A stretch of DNA of 64,000 bases from Paraburkholderia ginsengiterrae (GCF_001645125.1 NZ_LXKA01000265.1:21480-85479); one strand, 5' to 3'; counted from the first letter of the stretch, positions 6,059 to 16,106 are shown. Notes: generated from the letters alone by a model not told the origin. Program-made: numbers and translations.

Positions 6059-8806
6059 ATGAAACAAAGGGCATTGGCGCTGGCCATCAAAAGAATAATC
6101 TGGGCTGAACTGGCGTTGTCGGCCGCAATCGCCGTTCCGGCGTTTGCGCAAAGCCAGCCGGCCACGACCGGAGATGCAGCGGCCGCGACGACGACGGAAA
6201 GCAAACCCGCTGCTGCGGCTGCGGCTCCGGCAGCCGCATCGGGCGCCGCAGCGACTTCCGCGGAAGGCAGCGCTGCTGGCACCACGGGCAAGGGGAACGT
6301 CCAGCAACTGAAGAAGTTTGAAGTGACCGGCTCGCTGATTCGCAGCTCCGACAAGGTCGGCTTCAATCAGGTTCAGACGGTTTCCCAGAAAGAAATTCAG
6401 AACAGCGGTGCCACGACGGTTGCAGACTTCCTGCGCGACACCGCCGCCAACTCCGCCAATAGCTGGAGCGAAGGCCAGGCCGGCAACTTTGCCGCGGGCG
6501 CGGCGGGTATCGCCCTGCGCGGCCTCAGCGAAAAGTACACGCTGGTGCTGGTGGACGGACAGCGCGCGGCGCCGTTCGCGTTCTTCTCGAACAGCGTCGA
6601 CTCGTTCTTCGACCTGAACACGCTGCCGCTGAACTCGATCGACCGGATCGAAATCGTGAAGACCGGTGCAGTGTCGCAGTACGGCTCGGACGCCGTCGCG
6701 GGCGTGGTCAACATCATCACGAAACACAACTACCAGGGGCTGACGCTCGACGGCAGCTACGGCAGCGCCATCAACGGCGGCGGCGGCGCGGGCGCGACCA
6801 AGTTCAGCGCACTGGGCGGCTTCGGCGACCTCAACTCCGATCGCTTCAACGTGACGGCGGCGGCCAGCTACTACAAGTCGAACGGCATCACGCTCGCGGA
6901 CCGCGACTCGACGCGCAACCAGGACTTCACGAATCAGGCAGGCGGGTTCTCGCTGCTCGGGCCGTCGTACTGGAACCTGCCTGGCGGCGGGGTGCAGGCG
7001 CTAAACAACTGCCCGTTTGGCGGCTCGGTGCGTCCGGCAGCCACCAACTCGCTGACGGCGGGATCGGCCGGCACGGTCTGCGGCTTGAACACCGCCGAAG
7101 GCACGTCCATCGCGCCGATGATGGACCGTCTGAACGCGAAGATTCACGCTGACTTCAAGATCAACGATCAGACCACCGCGTTCGCGGACTTCCTCGTCAG
7201 CGACAACCACACCACCACGAACGATGGTCTGTGGGGCAACGTTGTCGGCAATCCGCAAGCCCCCGCGCTGGTGTATAACCCGCAGACGAAGCTGCTGAGC
7301 CCGTTCAACTTCACTGTGCCGGCGGGCAATCCGTACAACCCGTTCGGTGTGGCCACGCCGCTCACGTATGCCTTCCCGAATACGATCGCGGAGAAGACGG
7401 ATTCCGTGTACTGGCGCGCGTCTACGGGCGTCAAGGGATCGTTTAACCTGCCGAACGGTGAATGGGATTGGGCGTCGTCGATCAGCCATTCGCAAAGCAC
7501 GGTTTCGAACACCTACACGAACCAGATCAATTCCTCCGTCCTGAATGACATCTACCAGAACGGCACGCTGAATTTCGCGAATCCGGCCGCTACGCCGAAC
7601 GCGTTCAACGGGCTGTACATGGACGCGAACAACCTGGGTATCTCGAAGCTCGATACGGTCGACGCAACGCTGTCGACACCGGAACTCTTCCATCTGCCGG
7701 CGGGTGACGTGGGTCTCGGCTTCGGTGCGCAGTTCACGCACCAGAGCGAAACGATGAATCCGGGTGGGGCGTTCGCAGACGGCCTCGTCATCAACCCGAA
7801 TCTCCAGACGGTGGACGGCCAGCGCAACGTTGCGGCTGTGTACTACCAGGTCGACGTTCCAATCATCCACAACCTGACGTTCAGCCAGTCGGGCCGTTAC
7901 GACCACTACAGCGATGTCGGTGGTGCGTTCTCGCCGCGCTTCGCGCTGCGTTATCAACCGGTTCAGGCGCTGACGATGTACACGTCGTACAGCCGCGGCT
8001 TCCGCGCACCGACGTTCGTCGAGAACAGCAAGTCGCAAACGATCGGTCTCCAGGTGGATCCGGCCACTGGCCAGAACTACACGTCGATCACGGAGGGCAA
8101 CCCGAACCTGTCGCCGGAGCGCACGAAGAACTTCAACATCGGCTTCGAACTGTCGCCGACGCGTACGACCGATGTGGGCTTCGACTGGTACAAGATCCGC
8201 GTGGATAACGTGATCGGCCAGGGTACGCCTTCGCAGATCGTCACGGACGCCAACGGCAACCTCCTGTACAAGGTGATTCCGTATTCGAACCTGGGCTACC
8301 TCGACACGAACGGTTTTGAAGGCACGTTCCGCCAGGCACTGCCGACGAAGACCGCCGGTACGTTCACCCTGTCGGCCGACTGGGCGTATGTGGACAGCTT
8401 CAAGATCGGCTTCCCGGGTGCAGCTCCGGTGAATGGCGCGGGTAACAACTTCACCATCACTCAGCCGTTCGGCGGCAGCTTCCCGCGCTGGAGAGGCAAC
8501 ACCACGCTGGACTGGACGTATCACAAGTTCGACGCAGCGCTCACCTGGCAGTTCACGGGTCCGTACGCGCAGAACCTGTTGCCCCAGCCGAACAAAGTGG
8601 GTTCGTACAGCCAGTTCAACCTGATGATGACGTACACCGGCATCAAGAACTGGACGATCTATGGCGGCATCAACAACATCTTCAACCGTACGCCGCCGTA
8701 CGATCCGATCTTCGCGAACGGTACGCTGAATCAGACGGGCTACGACGAGTCGCTGTATTCGTACATCGGCCGTTTCGCCCAGATCGGCGCAACCTACAAG
8801 TTCTAA
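6059..8806 (+). CDS. TonB-dependent outer-membrane receptor
   Basis: A 915-residue outer-membrane protein. The N-terminus has a signal peptide of about 31 residues ending AVPAFAQS. A low-complexity Ala/Thr linker (about 32-80) follows, then a TonB-box-like segment FEVTGSLIRSSD. The plug domain (about 95-225) includes VADFLRD, IALRGL, LVLVDGQRAA and the motif GSDAVAGVVNIITK. The rest is a beta barrel with the C-terminal IGATYKF end required for outer-membrane insertion. The sub-motif LTMYTSYSRGFRAPTF is typical of these receptors. Substrate cannot be told from sequence; catecholate siderophores, vitamins or plant polymers are all possible. The preceding TonB-ExbBD operon is a natural energy partner, and a strong terminator follows. 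Confidence 0.92.
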   Translation: MKQRALALAIKRIIWAELALSAAIAVPAFAQSQPATTGDAAAATTTESKPAAAAAAPAAASGAAATSAEGSAAGTTGKGNVQQLKKFEVTGSLIRSSDKVGFNQVQTVSQKEIQNSGATTVADFLRDTAANSANSWSEGQAGNFAAGAAGIALRGLSEKYTLVLVDGQRAAPFAFFSNSVDSFFDLNTLPLNSIDRIEIVKTGAVSQYGSDAVAGVVNIITKHNYQGLTLDGSYGSAINGGGGAGATKFSALGGFGDLNSDRFNVTAAASYYKSNGITLADRDSTRNQDFTNQAGGFSLLGPSYWNLPGGGVQALNNCPFGGSVRPAATNSLTAGSAGTVCGLNTAEGTSIAPMMDRLNAKIHADFKINDQTTAFADFLVSDNHTTTNDGLWGNVVGNPQAPALVYNPQTKLLSPFNFTVPAGNPYNPFGVATPLTYAFPNTIAEKTDSVYWRASTGVKGSFNLPNGEWDWASSISHSQSTVSNTYTNQINSSVLNDIYQNGTLNFANPAATPNAFNGLYMDANNLGISKLDTVDATLSTPELFHLPAGDVGLGFGAQFTHQSETMNPGGAFADGLVINPNLQTVDGQRNVAAVYYQVDVPIIHNLTFSQSGRYDHYSDVGGAFSPRFALRYQPVQALTMYTSYSRGFRAPTFVENSKSQTIGLQVDPATGQNYTSITEGNPNLSPERTKNFNIGFELSPTRTTDVGFDWYKIRVDNVIGQGTPSQIVTDANGNLLYKVIPYSNLGYLDTNGFEGTFRQALPTKTAGTFTLSADWAYVDSFKIGFPGAAPVNGAGNNFTITQPFGGSFPRWRGNTTLDWTYHKFDAALTWQFTGPYAQNLLPQPNKVGSYSQFNLMMTYTGIKNWTIYGGINNIFNRTPPYDPIFANGTLNQTGYDESLYSYIGRFAQIGATYKF

Positions 8807-8834
8807 CGCCTGCCTGATTGGGCTGAAGAGTGCG

Positions 8835-8879
8835 CCGCTCCGGTTCCATGCAAGTTGGGAACCGGAGCGGTGTTTTTTT
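8835..8879 (+). terminator. Intrinsic terminator after the TonB receptor
   Basis: A perfect 13-bp stem (8835-8847 with 8858-8870) and ten-base loop are followed by a run of seven Ts at 8873-8879. This is a strong Rho-independent terminator and separates the receptor from the Yej operon. Confidence 0.9.
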
Positions 8880-8917
8880 GGCGACGCATCATAGTGCGGT
8901 AGTGCAGGCCGGCTGCC

Positions 8918-10885
8918 GTGGCAATGAACCGATGCGCACCGTATGAGCTGATGAAAAGAATGATGAATTCCGGACCGCTGCGCGCGCACGACGCCGTCAG
9001 ATGCTTATTCGTCGCGGTGCGCCGCGCCATGAGCATCGCATTGGCCGCCGCGCCTGGCGCACTGGCGGCGTTCGGTGCGATACCGGTGGCCGTGCAGGCC
9101 AGCCCGTCCATCGCGCAGTATGACCAACCGAAATACCCCGCCGATTTCACGCATTTCGATTACGCGAATCCCGACGCGCCGGCCAACGGCACGATGAGTT
9201 TCGAGAACTACAACGAACTGCAAACCTACGATTCACTGAATCCGTTTCTGGTGCGTGGCGCACCCGCGCCGGACATCCAGAATCTGATGTTCGATACGCT
9301 GATGCAGCGTAGCTGGGATGAACTGGCCTCCGAGTATCCGTTGATCGCGGACGACGTGGAGGTGGCCGCCGACCTGAATTCGGCGACATTCCATATCAAT
9401 CCCGCCGCGCGCTTTTCCAATGGCGACCCGATCACCGCCGCGGACGTCAAATATTCGTTCGAAACGCTGACGAGTCCGCAGGCCTCGCCGCTTTTCAATG
9501 CGCAGTTCTCGGTGATCAAAAGTGCGACCGTGATCGACAAGAACACGATTCGCTTCGATTTCAAGCGGGCAGAGCGCGACGCGCCGCTGATTGCAGGCGA
9601 TCTGCCGATTTTCTCGCCGAAGTGGGGCATGCAGCCCAATGGAAAGCGCTTGCCGTTCGACCAGATCGCCACCATGCCGCCGATCAGCAGCGGTGCCTAT
9701 CTGATCGAAGAGCGCAAGAACGACAAGCAGATCGCGTATCGCCGCAATCCTGACTACTGGGCGGCGAACTTGCCGTCGCGGCGCGGCATGTTCCGCTTCG
9801 AGCGCATTACGTTCAAGCTGTATCGCGACCATTACACGCAACTCGAAGCGTTCAAGGCGGGTGACGCGGACACTATCGTCGAATACAGCGCGACGCAATG
9901 GGCGCGCAAATACGTCGGCAAGAACTTCGACAATGGTATGTTGAAGAAAGGCGACTTCGCCGATGGTCCCGCGCAGATGCAAGGCATGCTGATGAATCTG
10001 CGCAAGCCGATGTTCCAGGACCCGCGTGTGCGCCACGCGTTGACCATGGCGTTCGACTACGACTGGATGAACCGGATGATGTTCTACGGTCAATACCGGC
10101 GCACCAGCAGCTATTTCGAAGCGAGTCCGTTCGGCGCGACCGGCATGCCGAGCCCGAAGGAATTGGCGTTGCTCGAGCCGTTAAGAGGCAGCGTGCCGCC
10201 GGAAGTGTTCGGCCCGATGCTGAAGCAGCCCGACACGATCGCACCGAATTCGTTGCGCGGCAATCTGCGGGTAGCGCGCGATCTGCTGGCGCAAGCCGGC
10301 TGGCACTATCGCGACGGCGCATTGCGCGACGCCAACGGTACGCCGATGACAATCGAGATCATGGACGATCAGCCCGGCATGGACCGGCTGATTCTGCCGT
10401 ACATGCAGGCGCTCGGCATGCTCGGCATCCAGGCGCACATGCGCGAGATCGACAGCGCGCTATACCAGAAGCGCCTCGACAATTTCGAATACGACATGAC
10501 CACTTTCATCTACCCGCCGGTGACGATTCCCGGCGCGGAGTTGACGCGCCGCTTCGGCAGTGCGGCTGCGTCGGAAGTCGGATCTGAAAACTATCCGGGC
10601 ATCCGCTCGAAAGCCGTCGACTCGCTGATTCATTCCGCCCTGTCCGCCAACACGCTCGACGATCTGGAAGCGGCAACCCGCGCGCTGGATCGCGTGCTGA
10701 TCAACTCGTTCTACCTCGTGCCGGAGTACTACGCACCGGGCGCGCGGATCGGCTACAAATCGACGCTCGGCTATCCGTCCAAGGTGCCGATGTCCTATCA
10801 ATACGAAGACTGGGTCATCGATTACTGGTACGACAAGGCGCCGCCTGCCCAGACCGCATCTTCCACCCCGGCTACGGCCCATTGA
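8918..10885 (+). CDS. yejA: Peptide ABC transporter substrate-binding protein, YejA-like
   Basis: Periplasmic binding protein of the SBP family 5 that delivers oligopeptides to YejBEF. The mature part shows SIAQYDQPKYPADFTHFDYANPDAP and NGTMSFENYNELQTYDSLNPF, characteristic of YejA-type proteins, then the SBP5 core with NGDPITAADVKYSFETL. Length (655 residues) is normal for the family. A hydrophobic leader ends near VAVQASPS. The start is uncertain: GTG 8918 gives a long leader, while ATG 8951 is also possible, and neither has a strong ribosome site. It opens a run of nine co-oriented genes. In enterobacteria YejABEF takes up the peptide-nucleotide antibiotic microcin C and other peptides. 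Confidence 0.88.
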   Translation: MAMNRCAPYELMKRMMNSGPLRAHDAVRCLFVAVRRAMSIALAAAPGALAAFGAIPVAVQASPSIAQYDQPKYPADFTHFDYANPDAPANGTMSFENYNELQTYDSLNPFLVRGAPAPDIQNLMFDTLMQRSWDELASEYPLIADDVEVAADLNSATFHINPAARFSNGDPITAADVKYSFETLTSPQASPLFNAQFSVIKSATVIDKNTIRFDFKRAERDAPLIAGDLPIFSPKWGMQPNGKRLPFDQIATMPPISSGAYLIEERKNDKQIAYRRNPDYWAANLPSRRGMFRFERITFKLYRDHYTQLEAFKAGDADTIVEYSATQWARKYVGKNFDNGMLKKGDFADGPAQMQGMLMNLRKPMFQDPRVRHALTMAFDYDWMNRMMFYGQYRRTSSYFEASPFGATGMPSPKELALLEPLRGSVPPEVFGPMLKQPDTIAPNSLRGNLRVARDLLAQAGWHYRDGALRDANGTPMTIEIMDDQPGMDRLILPYMQALGMLGIQAHMREIDSALYQKRLDNFEYDMTTFIYPPVTIPGAELTRRFGSAAASEVGSENYPGIRSKAVDSLIHSALSANTLDDLEAATRALDRVLINSFYLVPEYYAPGARIGYKSTLGYPSKVPMSYQYEDWVIDYWYDKAPPAQTASSTPATAH

Positions 10886-10893
10886 GGCTCAGC

Positions 10894-11946
10894 ATGCTTG
10901 CCTACATTCTCAGACGTTTGCTATTGATGGTGCCGACTCTGCTCGGCGTCGTGACCCTGACCTTTGTCGTCACGCAGTTCGTGCCGGGTGGGCCGGTCGA
11001 ACAGGTGATGACGCAACTCCGCCACGGCACTGGCCGTGGCGGAGAGGCGGGGGCGGGTGGCGGCGGTTATCACGGCAGCCAGGGCGTCGATCCGCAGCAG
11101 ATCGAGCAGATCAAGAAGCAGTTCGGCTTCGACAAGCCGCCGCTCGAACGCTACGTGCTGATGCTCAAGCATTACGCGACTTTCGATCTCGGCCAGTCCT
11201 ACTACCAGCACGAAAGCGTGTGGGCCGTCATCAAATCGAAGCTTCCGGTGTCGATCACGCTCGGCTTATGGACGGTGATGCTCACCTATCTGATATCGGT
11301 GCCGCTGGGCATCGCGAAAGCGGTGCGCAACGGTTCACGCTTCGATACCGTCACGAGTGTTCTGGTGCTTGCCGGCTATGCGATTCCTGGTTTCGTGCTC
11401 GGCGTGCTGCTCCTGATGCTCTTTGGCGGCGGCACGTTCTGGCAGGTGTTTCCCATGCGCGGCCTGACGTCGGATAACTTCAACGACCTCAGCGTGTTCG
11501 GCAAGGTACTCGACTATCTCTGGCACATCGTGCTGCCGGTCACGGCCTCGGTGGTGGGCAACTTTGCGATCGTGACGATTCTGACCAAGAACACCTTTCT
11601 CGAAGAGATCGGCCGCCAGTACGTGCTGACCGCGCGCGCCAAGGGCGCGCCGGAGCGAGACGTGCTGTGGAAGCACGTGCTGCGCAATGCCGCGATTCCC
11701 TTGCTGACCGGTTTGCCGGCGGCCTTCGTCGGGGCGTTCCTGAACGGCAATCTGCTGATCGAAACGCTGTTCTCGCTCGACGGCATGGGCCAACTGTCAT
11801 ACGACTCGGTGATTCGCCGCGATTATCCGGTCGTGCTGGGTTCGTTGTTTCTGTTCACGCTGATTGCCCTCGTAACCAAACTCATTGCTGACGTCTGCTA
11901 TGTCCTCGTCGACCCCCGCATCCAATTCAACCGCCTGGACCACTGA
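10894..11946 (+). CDS. yejB: Peptide ABC transporter permease YejB
   Basis: Inner-membrane permease of the oligopeptide ABC family (350 residues). It starts with MLAYILRRLLLMVPTLLGVV, the usual first helix of DppB/YejB proteins. It carries a glycine-rich periplasmic insertion (about residues 46-66) typical of YejB, several more helices, and the EAA cytoplasmic loop near GRQYVLTARAKGAPERDVLWKH. The end reads VDPRIQFNRLDH. ATG 10894 is chosen because GAGG lies eight bases upstream; an in-frame TTG at 10882 overlaps yejA. The gene overlaps the start of yejE by 47 bases, which indicates translational coupling. Confidence 0.92.
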   Translation: MLAYILRRLLLMVPTLLGVVTLTFVVTQFVPGGPVEQVMTQLRHGTGRGGEAGAGGGGYHGSQGVDPQQIEQIKKQFGFDKPPLERYVLMLKHYATFDLGQSYYQHESVWAVIKSKLPVSITLGLWTVMLTYLISVPLGIAKAVRNGSRFDTVTSVLVLAGYAIPGFVLGVLLLMLFGGGTFWQVFPMRGLTSDNFNDLSVFGKVLDYLWHIVLPVTASVVGNFAIVTILTKNTFLEEIGRQYVLTARAKGAPERDVLWKHVLRNAAIPLLTGLPAAFVGAFLNGNLLIETLFSLDGMGQLSYDSVIRRDYPVVLGSLFLFTLIALVTKLIADVCYVLVDPRIQFNRLDH

Positions 11947-13015
11947 GTCGTCCGGCGTGGCGCACGCGGCATCGCCGTCGCCGTGGCGGCGTACGTGGCT
12001 GCGCTTCAAGCAGCAGCGTCTGGGCTACTGGAGCCTCGTGATCTTCGTGTCGCTCTTCGCCATCAGCCTGCTTGGCGAAGTGCTGTCCAACGACCGGCCT
12101 CTGGTCGTCCGTTACAACGGGCAGTACTATTTCCCGATTGTGAAGGACTACTCCGAGACGCTGTTCGGCGGAGATTTTCCGGCACGAGCGAATTACCTCG
12201 ACCCGTATATCCGTTCGCGGCTCGAGTCGAATGGCAACTTCGCGATCTATCCGCCGAATCATTTCCACTACGACACGATCGACTACTTCGCCGCCCATCC
12301 GTATCCGGCACCTCCCACTACGAGCAACTGGCTCGGCACGGACCAGTTTGGCCGCGATGTGCTCGCGCGGCTGCTGTATGGCTTCCGGTTGTCCGTGCTG
12401 ATGGCGTTGGCGCTCACTGTCTCCGGTGTATTGGTCGGCGTGCTGACCGGCGCGGTGCAGGGCTTTTACGGCGGGCGCACCGATCTGATCGGCCAGCGCT
12501 TGTGTGAAATCTGGAGCTCGATGCCCGACCTGTATCTGCTGATCATCTTCGCATCGATCTTCGAGCCGACGCTGTGGCTGCTATTCATTCTTCTGTCGAT
12601 GTTCGGCTGGCTCGCGTTGTCGGACTACGTGCGCGCCGAATTCCTGCGCAACCGTTCGCTCGATTACGTGAAGGCGGCACGCACCATGGGTCTGAGCAAC
12701 TGGCAGATCATGTGGCACCACGTGTTGCCCAACAGCCTGACGCCGGTGATTACCTTCCTGCCATTCCGCATGAGCGCTGCGATTCTCTCGCTGACCAGCC
12801 TTGACTTTCTGGGTCTAGGTGTACCGCCGCCCACGCCGAGCCTCGGCGAACTGCTTCAGGAGGGCAAGAACAATCTCGACGCGTGGTGGATCTCGATCTC
12901 GGCATTCGCCGCGCTGGTGATCACGCTGTTGCTGTTGACGTTCATGGGCGACGCATTGCGCAATGCGCTCGATACGCGCTCGCGTGGTTCGGCTTTTGGC
13001 GGAGGTCCGCGATGA
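11900..13015 (+). CDS. yejE: Peptide ABC transporter permease YejE
   Basis: Second permease of the Yej system (371 residues). After a Ser/Thr-rich cytoplasmic start the first helix is LGYWSLVIFVSLFAISLLGE. The large periplasmic loop contains NDRPLVVRYNGQYYFPIVKD and YPPNHFHYDTIDYF, both typical of YejE. The later part shows TSNWLGTDQFGRDVLARLLYG and the EAA loop around RNRSLDYVKAARTMGLSNW, the site that contacts the ATPase. ATG 11900 lies inside the 3' end of yejB, and the stop overlaps the start of yejF (ATGA), so the genes are translationally coupled. Confidence 0.92.
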   Translation: MSSSTPASNSTAWTTESSGVAHAASPSPWRRTWLRFKQQRLGYWSLVIFVSLFAISLLGEVLSNDRPLVVRYNGQYYFPIVKDYSETLFGGDFPARANYLDPYIRSRLESNGNFAIYPPNHFHYDTIDYFAAHPYPAPPTTSNWLGTDQFGRDVLARLLYGFRLSVLMALALTVSGVLVGVLTGAVQGFYGGRTDLIGQRLCEIWSSMPDLYLLIIFASIFEPTLWLLFILLSMFGWLALSDYVRAEFLRNRSLDYVKAARTMGLSNWQIMWHHVLPNSLTPVITFLPFRMSAAILSLTSLDFLGLGVPPPTPSLGELLQEGKNNLDAWWISISAFAALVITLLLLTFMGDALRNALDTRSRGSAFGGGPR

Positions 13016-14652
13016 TCTCGAAGCAGAAAACAGACGGCCGGCCCTTGCTGGAAATCGACCGTTTCTCGGTGCGTTTCGGCGAGAAGGTCGCCGTGCACGA
13101 ACTCAGCCTCTCGATTGCGCGCGGCGAGCGCGTGGCGCTGGTCGGCGAATCCGGTTCAGGTAAGAGCGTGACGGCGTTATCCATTCTGCGCCTCGTCGAG
13201 CATGCGCAATTGAGCGGGCGGATGCTGCTCGACGGCGAAGACCTGTTGCAGAAAACCGAGCAGCAGATGCGCGGACTGCGCGGCGCCGACGTCGCGATGG
13301 TGTTTCAGGAGCCGATGACGGCGCTCAATCCGCTCTTCACGATCGGCAAGCAGATTGCAGAGAGCCTGCGCCTGCACGAGGGCTTGCGGCCGAACGAGGC
13401 GCGCACGCGTGGCATCGAACTGCTCCGGCGTACCGGCATTCCCGAGCCGGAGCGGCGCATCGACAGTTTTCCGCACCAGTTGTCCGGTGGCCAGCGCCAG
13501 CGCGCGATGATCGCGATGGCGCTCGCGTGCCGTCCGCGTCTGTTGCTTGCCGACGAACCCACCACTGCGCTCGACGTCACCGTGCGCCAGCAAATTGTCG
13601 ACCTGCTAATCGAGTTGCAGGAACAGGAGGCCGCCGAGCGCGGCATGGCTGTGTTGCTGATTACGCACGACCTCAACCTGGTGAGGCGCTTCGCGCAACG
13701 CGTCGCGGTGATGGAGAAGGGCGTGCTGGTGGAAACCAACACCACCGAGGAACTCTTCACCCGCCCGCAGCATCCGTACACGCAACGCCTGCTGGATAGC
13801 GAACCGCGCCGGGCGGTCGAGCCCGTCGAGGCGGATGCGCCCACGCTGCTGGACGTGCAGGGCCTCGCGGTCGACTACCGCACCTCCGCGAAAGGCTGGC
13901 GGTCCATGTTTGGCCGCTCCACGTTTCGCGCGGTGCATGACGTCGATCTGAGTTTGCGGCGCGGCGAAACGCTCGGCATTGTCGGCGAATCCGGCTCGGG
14001 CAAGTCGACGCTCGCGGCGACCGTGCTCGGCTTGCAGAGGCCAGCGGCCGGTCAAATTCACATCGACGAACTGCCGCTTGCCACGCTGAAGACGGCGCGC
14101 ACGCGCCGGGCGCTGTATTCGCGTATGCAGGTCGTGTTTCAGGACCCGTTCGGCTCGCTGTCGCCGCGCATGACCGTGGAGCAGATCATCGGCGAAGGGC
14201 TTGCGGTGCATCGGCCGGACGTGGATGCGAAGGCGCGGCGCGGCCGCATTGGCAGCCTGCTCGAGGAAGTCGGCATGCCCGCCGACGCGATGCTGCGCTA
14301 TCCGCATGAGTTCTCCGGCGGCCAGCGCCAGCGCATTGCGATTGCGCGGGCGCTCGCGGTCGAGCCTGAACTGCTGGTGCTCGATGAGCCGACCAGCGCG
14401 CTCGACGTCTCGATTCAGAAACAGGTGCTGAATCTACTGACAAAACTGCAGAAAAAGTACAAGCTAAGCTATTTGTTCATTACGCACGACCTCGCGGTGA
14501 TGCGAGCCATGGCGCATCGTGTGATCGTCATGAAGTCGGGGCGCATTGTCGAAGCCGGCGACACGCTCGACGTGTTGCACGCGCCTTCGCATCCGTACAC
14601 CCGTTCGCTGCTGGCGGCCTCGCTCGACGCGTCGCAAGTGGATGCTGCGTAG
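13012..14652 (+). CDS. yejF: Peptide ABC transporter ATPase YejF (double nucleotide-binding domain)
   Basis: A 546-residue fused ATPase with two complete nucleotide-binding domains. The first has Walker A GESGSGKS at residues 45-52, the signature LSGGQRQR and Walker B LLLADEPTT. The second has Walker A at about 325-332, signature FSGGQRQR and Walker B LLVLDEPTS. Both domains end with the oligopeptide-transporter segment HPYT, known from OppD/OppF. It energises peptide import through YejB and YejE. ATG 13012 overlaps the yejE stop. A longer frame from 12883 is just read-through in the same frame. tldD starts 17 bases after its stop. Confidence 0.93.
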   Translation: MISKQKTDGRPLLEIDRFSVRFGEKVAVHELSLSIARGERVALVGESGSGKSVTALSILRLVEHAQLSGRMLLDGEDLLQKTEQQMRGLRGADVAMVFQEPMTALNPLFTIGKQIAESLRLHEGLRPNEARTRGIELLRRTGIPEPERRIDSFPHQLSGGQRQRAMIAMALACRPRLLLADEPTTALDVTVRQQIVDLLIELQEQEAAERGMAVLLITHDLNLVRRFAQRVAVMEKGVLVETNTTEELFTRPQHPYTQRLLDSEPRRAVEPVEADAPTLLDVQGLAVDYRTSAKGWRSMFGRSTFRAVHDVDLSLRRGETLGIVGESGSGKSTLAATVLGLQRPAAGQIHIDELPLATLKTARTRRALYSRMQVVFQDPFGSLSPRMTVEQIIGEGLAVHRPDVDAKARRGRIGSLLEEVGMPADAMLRYPHEFSGGQRQRIAIARALAVEPELLVLDEPTSALDVSIQKQVLNLLTKLQKKYKLSYLFITHDLAVMRAMAHRVIVMKSGRIVEAGDTLDVLHAPSHPYTRSLLAASLDASQVDAA

Positions 14653-14669
14653 ACTCATATGGGAAGAGC

Positions 14670-16106
14670 ATGATTGACGAACGTTGGGCGCAAGCCGCCC
14701 GCACGCTGACAAGCCGCGCATCGTTCTGGTCGCTGCGCATCGTCGACGAACAGATCGACGATCACGAAGTGCGCAACGACATCGCCCAGCCGTTGCGTAC
14801 CGTGCGCGATCGCGGCGCCATGCTGATCGCTTGGGTGGGTGCGGGGGCCGGCTATGCGGCCACCGCGAATCTGTCGGCAGCGGGCTTGCAGGCGGCGCTC
14901 GATATCGCCACCGCGCGAGCGGAAGCCAGCGCCGCCTGGTCGCTGATCGATCATCGCGAAGTGGCGCGGCCCGTGGCGAGCGGGCACTATGAGTCGCCGA
15001 ATGCGCAGCACGCGCTGCCGAGCCGCGCCGAATGGCTCGACCGCCTCAGCGTGGAGTGCGCCGGTGCGAATCTCGATGCGAAGATTGTCGAGCGCGTCGC
15101 GGCTGTGCAGATCACGCATACGGATCAGCTTTACATGACCGGCGACGGCGTGCGCATCGACCAGCAATTCCGCTTTGTCATGCCGCAGTTGAGCGTGGCG
15201 GCACATGCCAATGGCGACACCCAGGTCCGCACGCTCGGCGGCAATTACGGCACGCTCGGACAGGGCGGGATGGAAATCCTCGCGCGCTTCGGCTTCGACG
15301 GTTCGGGTGCGCGCGTCGCCAACGAAGCGCTGCAATTGCTCGCCGCGCCGAATTGTCCTTCGGGCAAGCGCGATCTGCTGCTCATGCCCGATCAGATGAT
15401 GCTGCAGATTCACGAGTCGATTGGCCACCCGCTCGAACTCGACCGGATTCTCGGCGACGAGCGCAACTTCGCGGGCTGGAGTTTCGTGAAGCAGGACATG
15501 TTCGGCTCGTACCAGTACGGCTCGGAACTGCTGAACGTGACATTCGATCCGGAGCTGCGCGAAGAAGCCGCGGCCTATGCGTTCGACGACGACGGCACCG
15601 CGGCGCACAAGCAATATCTGATACGCAACGGCGTGCTCGAACGTCCGCTCGGCGGCGCGCTGTCGCAGCAACGCGCGCATATGTCCGGCGTCGCGAATTC
15701 GCGCGCGTCGAACTGGAATCGTCCGCCGATCGACCGCATGGCGAATCTGAATATCGAACCCGGCGAGCAGTCACTGGAGGAGATGATCGGCAACATCGAA
15801 CATGGCATTCTGATGCGCACCAATACGTCGTGGTCGATCGACGACCATCGCAACAAGTTTCAGTTCGGCTGCGAATTCGGCCACCTGATCGAGAACGGCA
15901 AGCTCACGCAGGTGGTCAAGCAGCCGAACTATCGCGGCATTTCCGCGAACTTCTGGCGCAGCCTGAGCGCGGTGGGCAATGCCGCCACCCGCGAGGTGTA
16001 CGGCACCTCCATGTGCGGCAAAGGTGAACCGGCGCAGATCATTCGTGTCGGGCATGCGTCGCCGGCTTGCGTGTTCAGCAATATCGACGTGTTCGGAGGC
16101 GCATGA
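14670..16106 (+). CDS. tldD: TldD-type metalloprotease subunit
   Basis: TldD and its partner TldE (PmbA) form a cytosolic protease that removes leaders or degrades unfolded and modified peptides; in E. coli it matures microcin B17 and degrades CcdA. This 478-residue protein carries the zinc-binding HEXXXH motif as HESIGH at residues 248-253, the conserved GGNYGTLGQGGMEIL upstream, and the family end MCGKGEPAQIIRVGHASP. The start is preceded by GGAAGAG. It lies 17 bases after yejF and overlaps its partner by ATGA. Its linkage with a peptide importer is notable, since the two are usually apart in enterobacteria. Confidence 0.9.
   Translation: MIDERWAQAARTLTSRASFWSLRIVDEQIDDHEVRNDIAQPLRTVRDRGAMLIAWVGAGAGYAATANLSAAGLQAALDIATARAEASAAWSLIDHREVARPVASGHYESPNAQHALPSRAEWLDRLSVECAGANLDAKIVERVAAVQITHTDQLYMTGDGVRIDQQFRFVMPQLSVAAHANGDTQVRTLGGNYGTLGQGGMEILARFGFDGSGARVANEALQLLAAPNCPSGKRDLLLMPDQMMLQIHESIGHPLELDRILGDERNFAGWSFVKQDMFGSYQYGSELLNVTFDPELREEAAAYAFDDDGTAAHKQYLIRNGVLERPLGGALSQQRAHMSGVANSRASNWNRPPIDRMANLNIEPGEQSLEEMIGNIEHGILMRTNTSWSIDDHRNKFQFGCEFGHLIENGKLTQVVKQPNYRGISANFWRSLSAVGNAATREVYGTSMCGKGEPAQIIRVGHASPACVFSNIDVFGGA

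Noticed and set aside
7001-8989. A 662-codon - strand open frame opposite the TonB receptor
   Set aside because: Same reason: the + strand encodes a clear receptor with terminator, and the reverse product is low-complexity Arg/Val without motifs.
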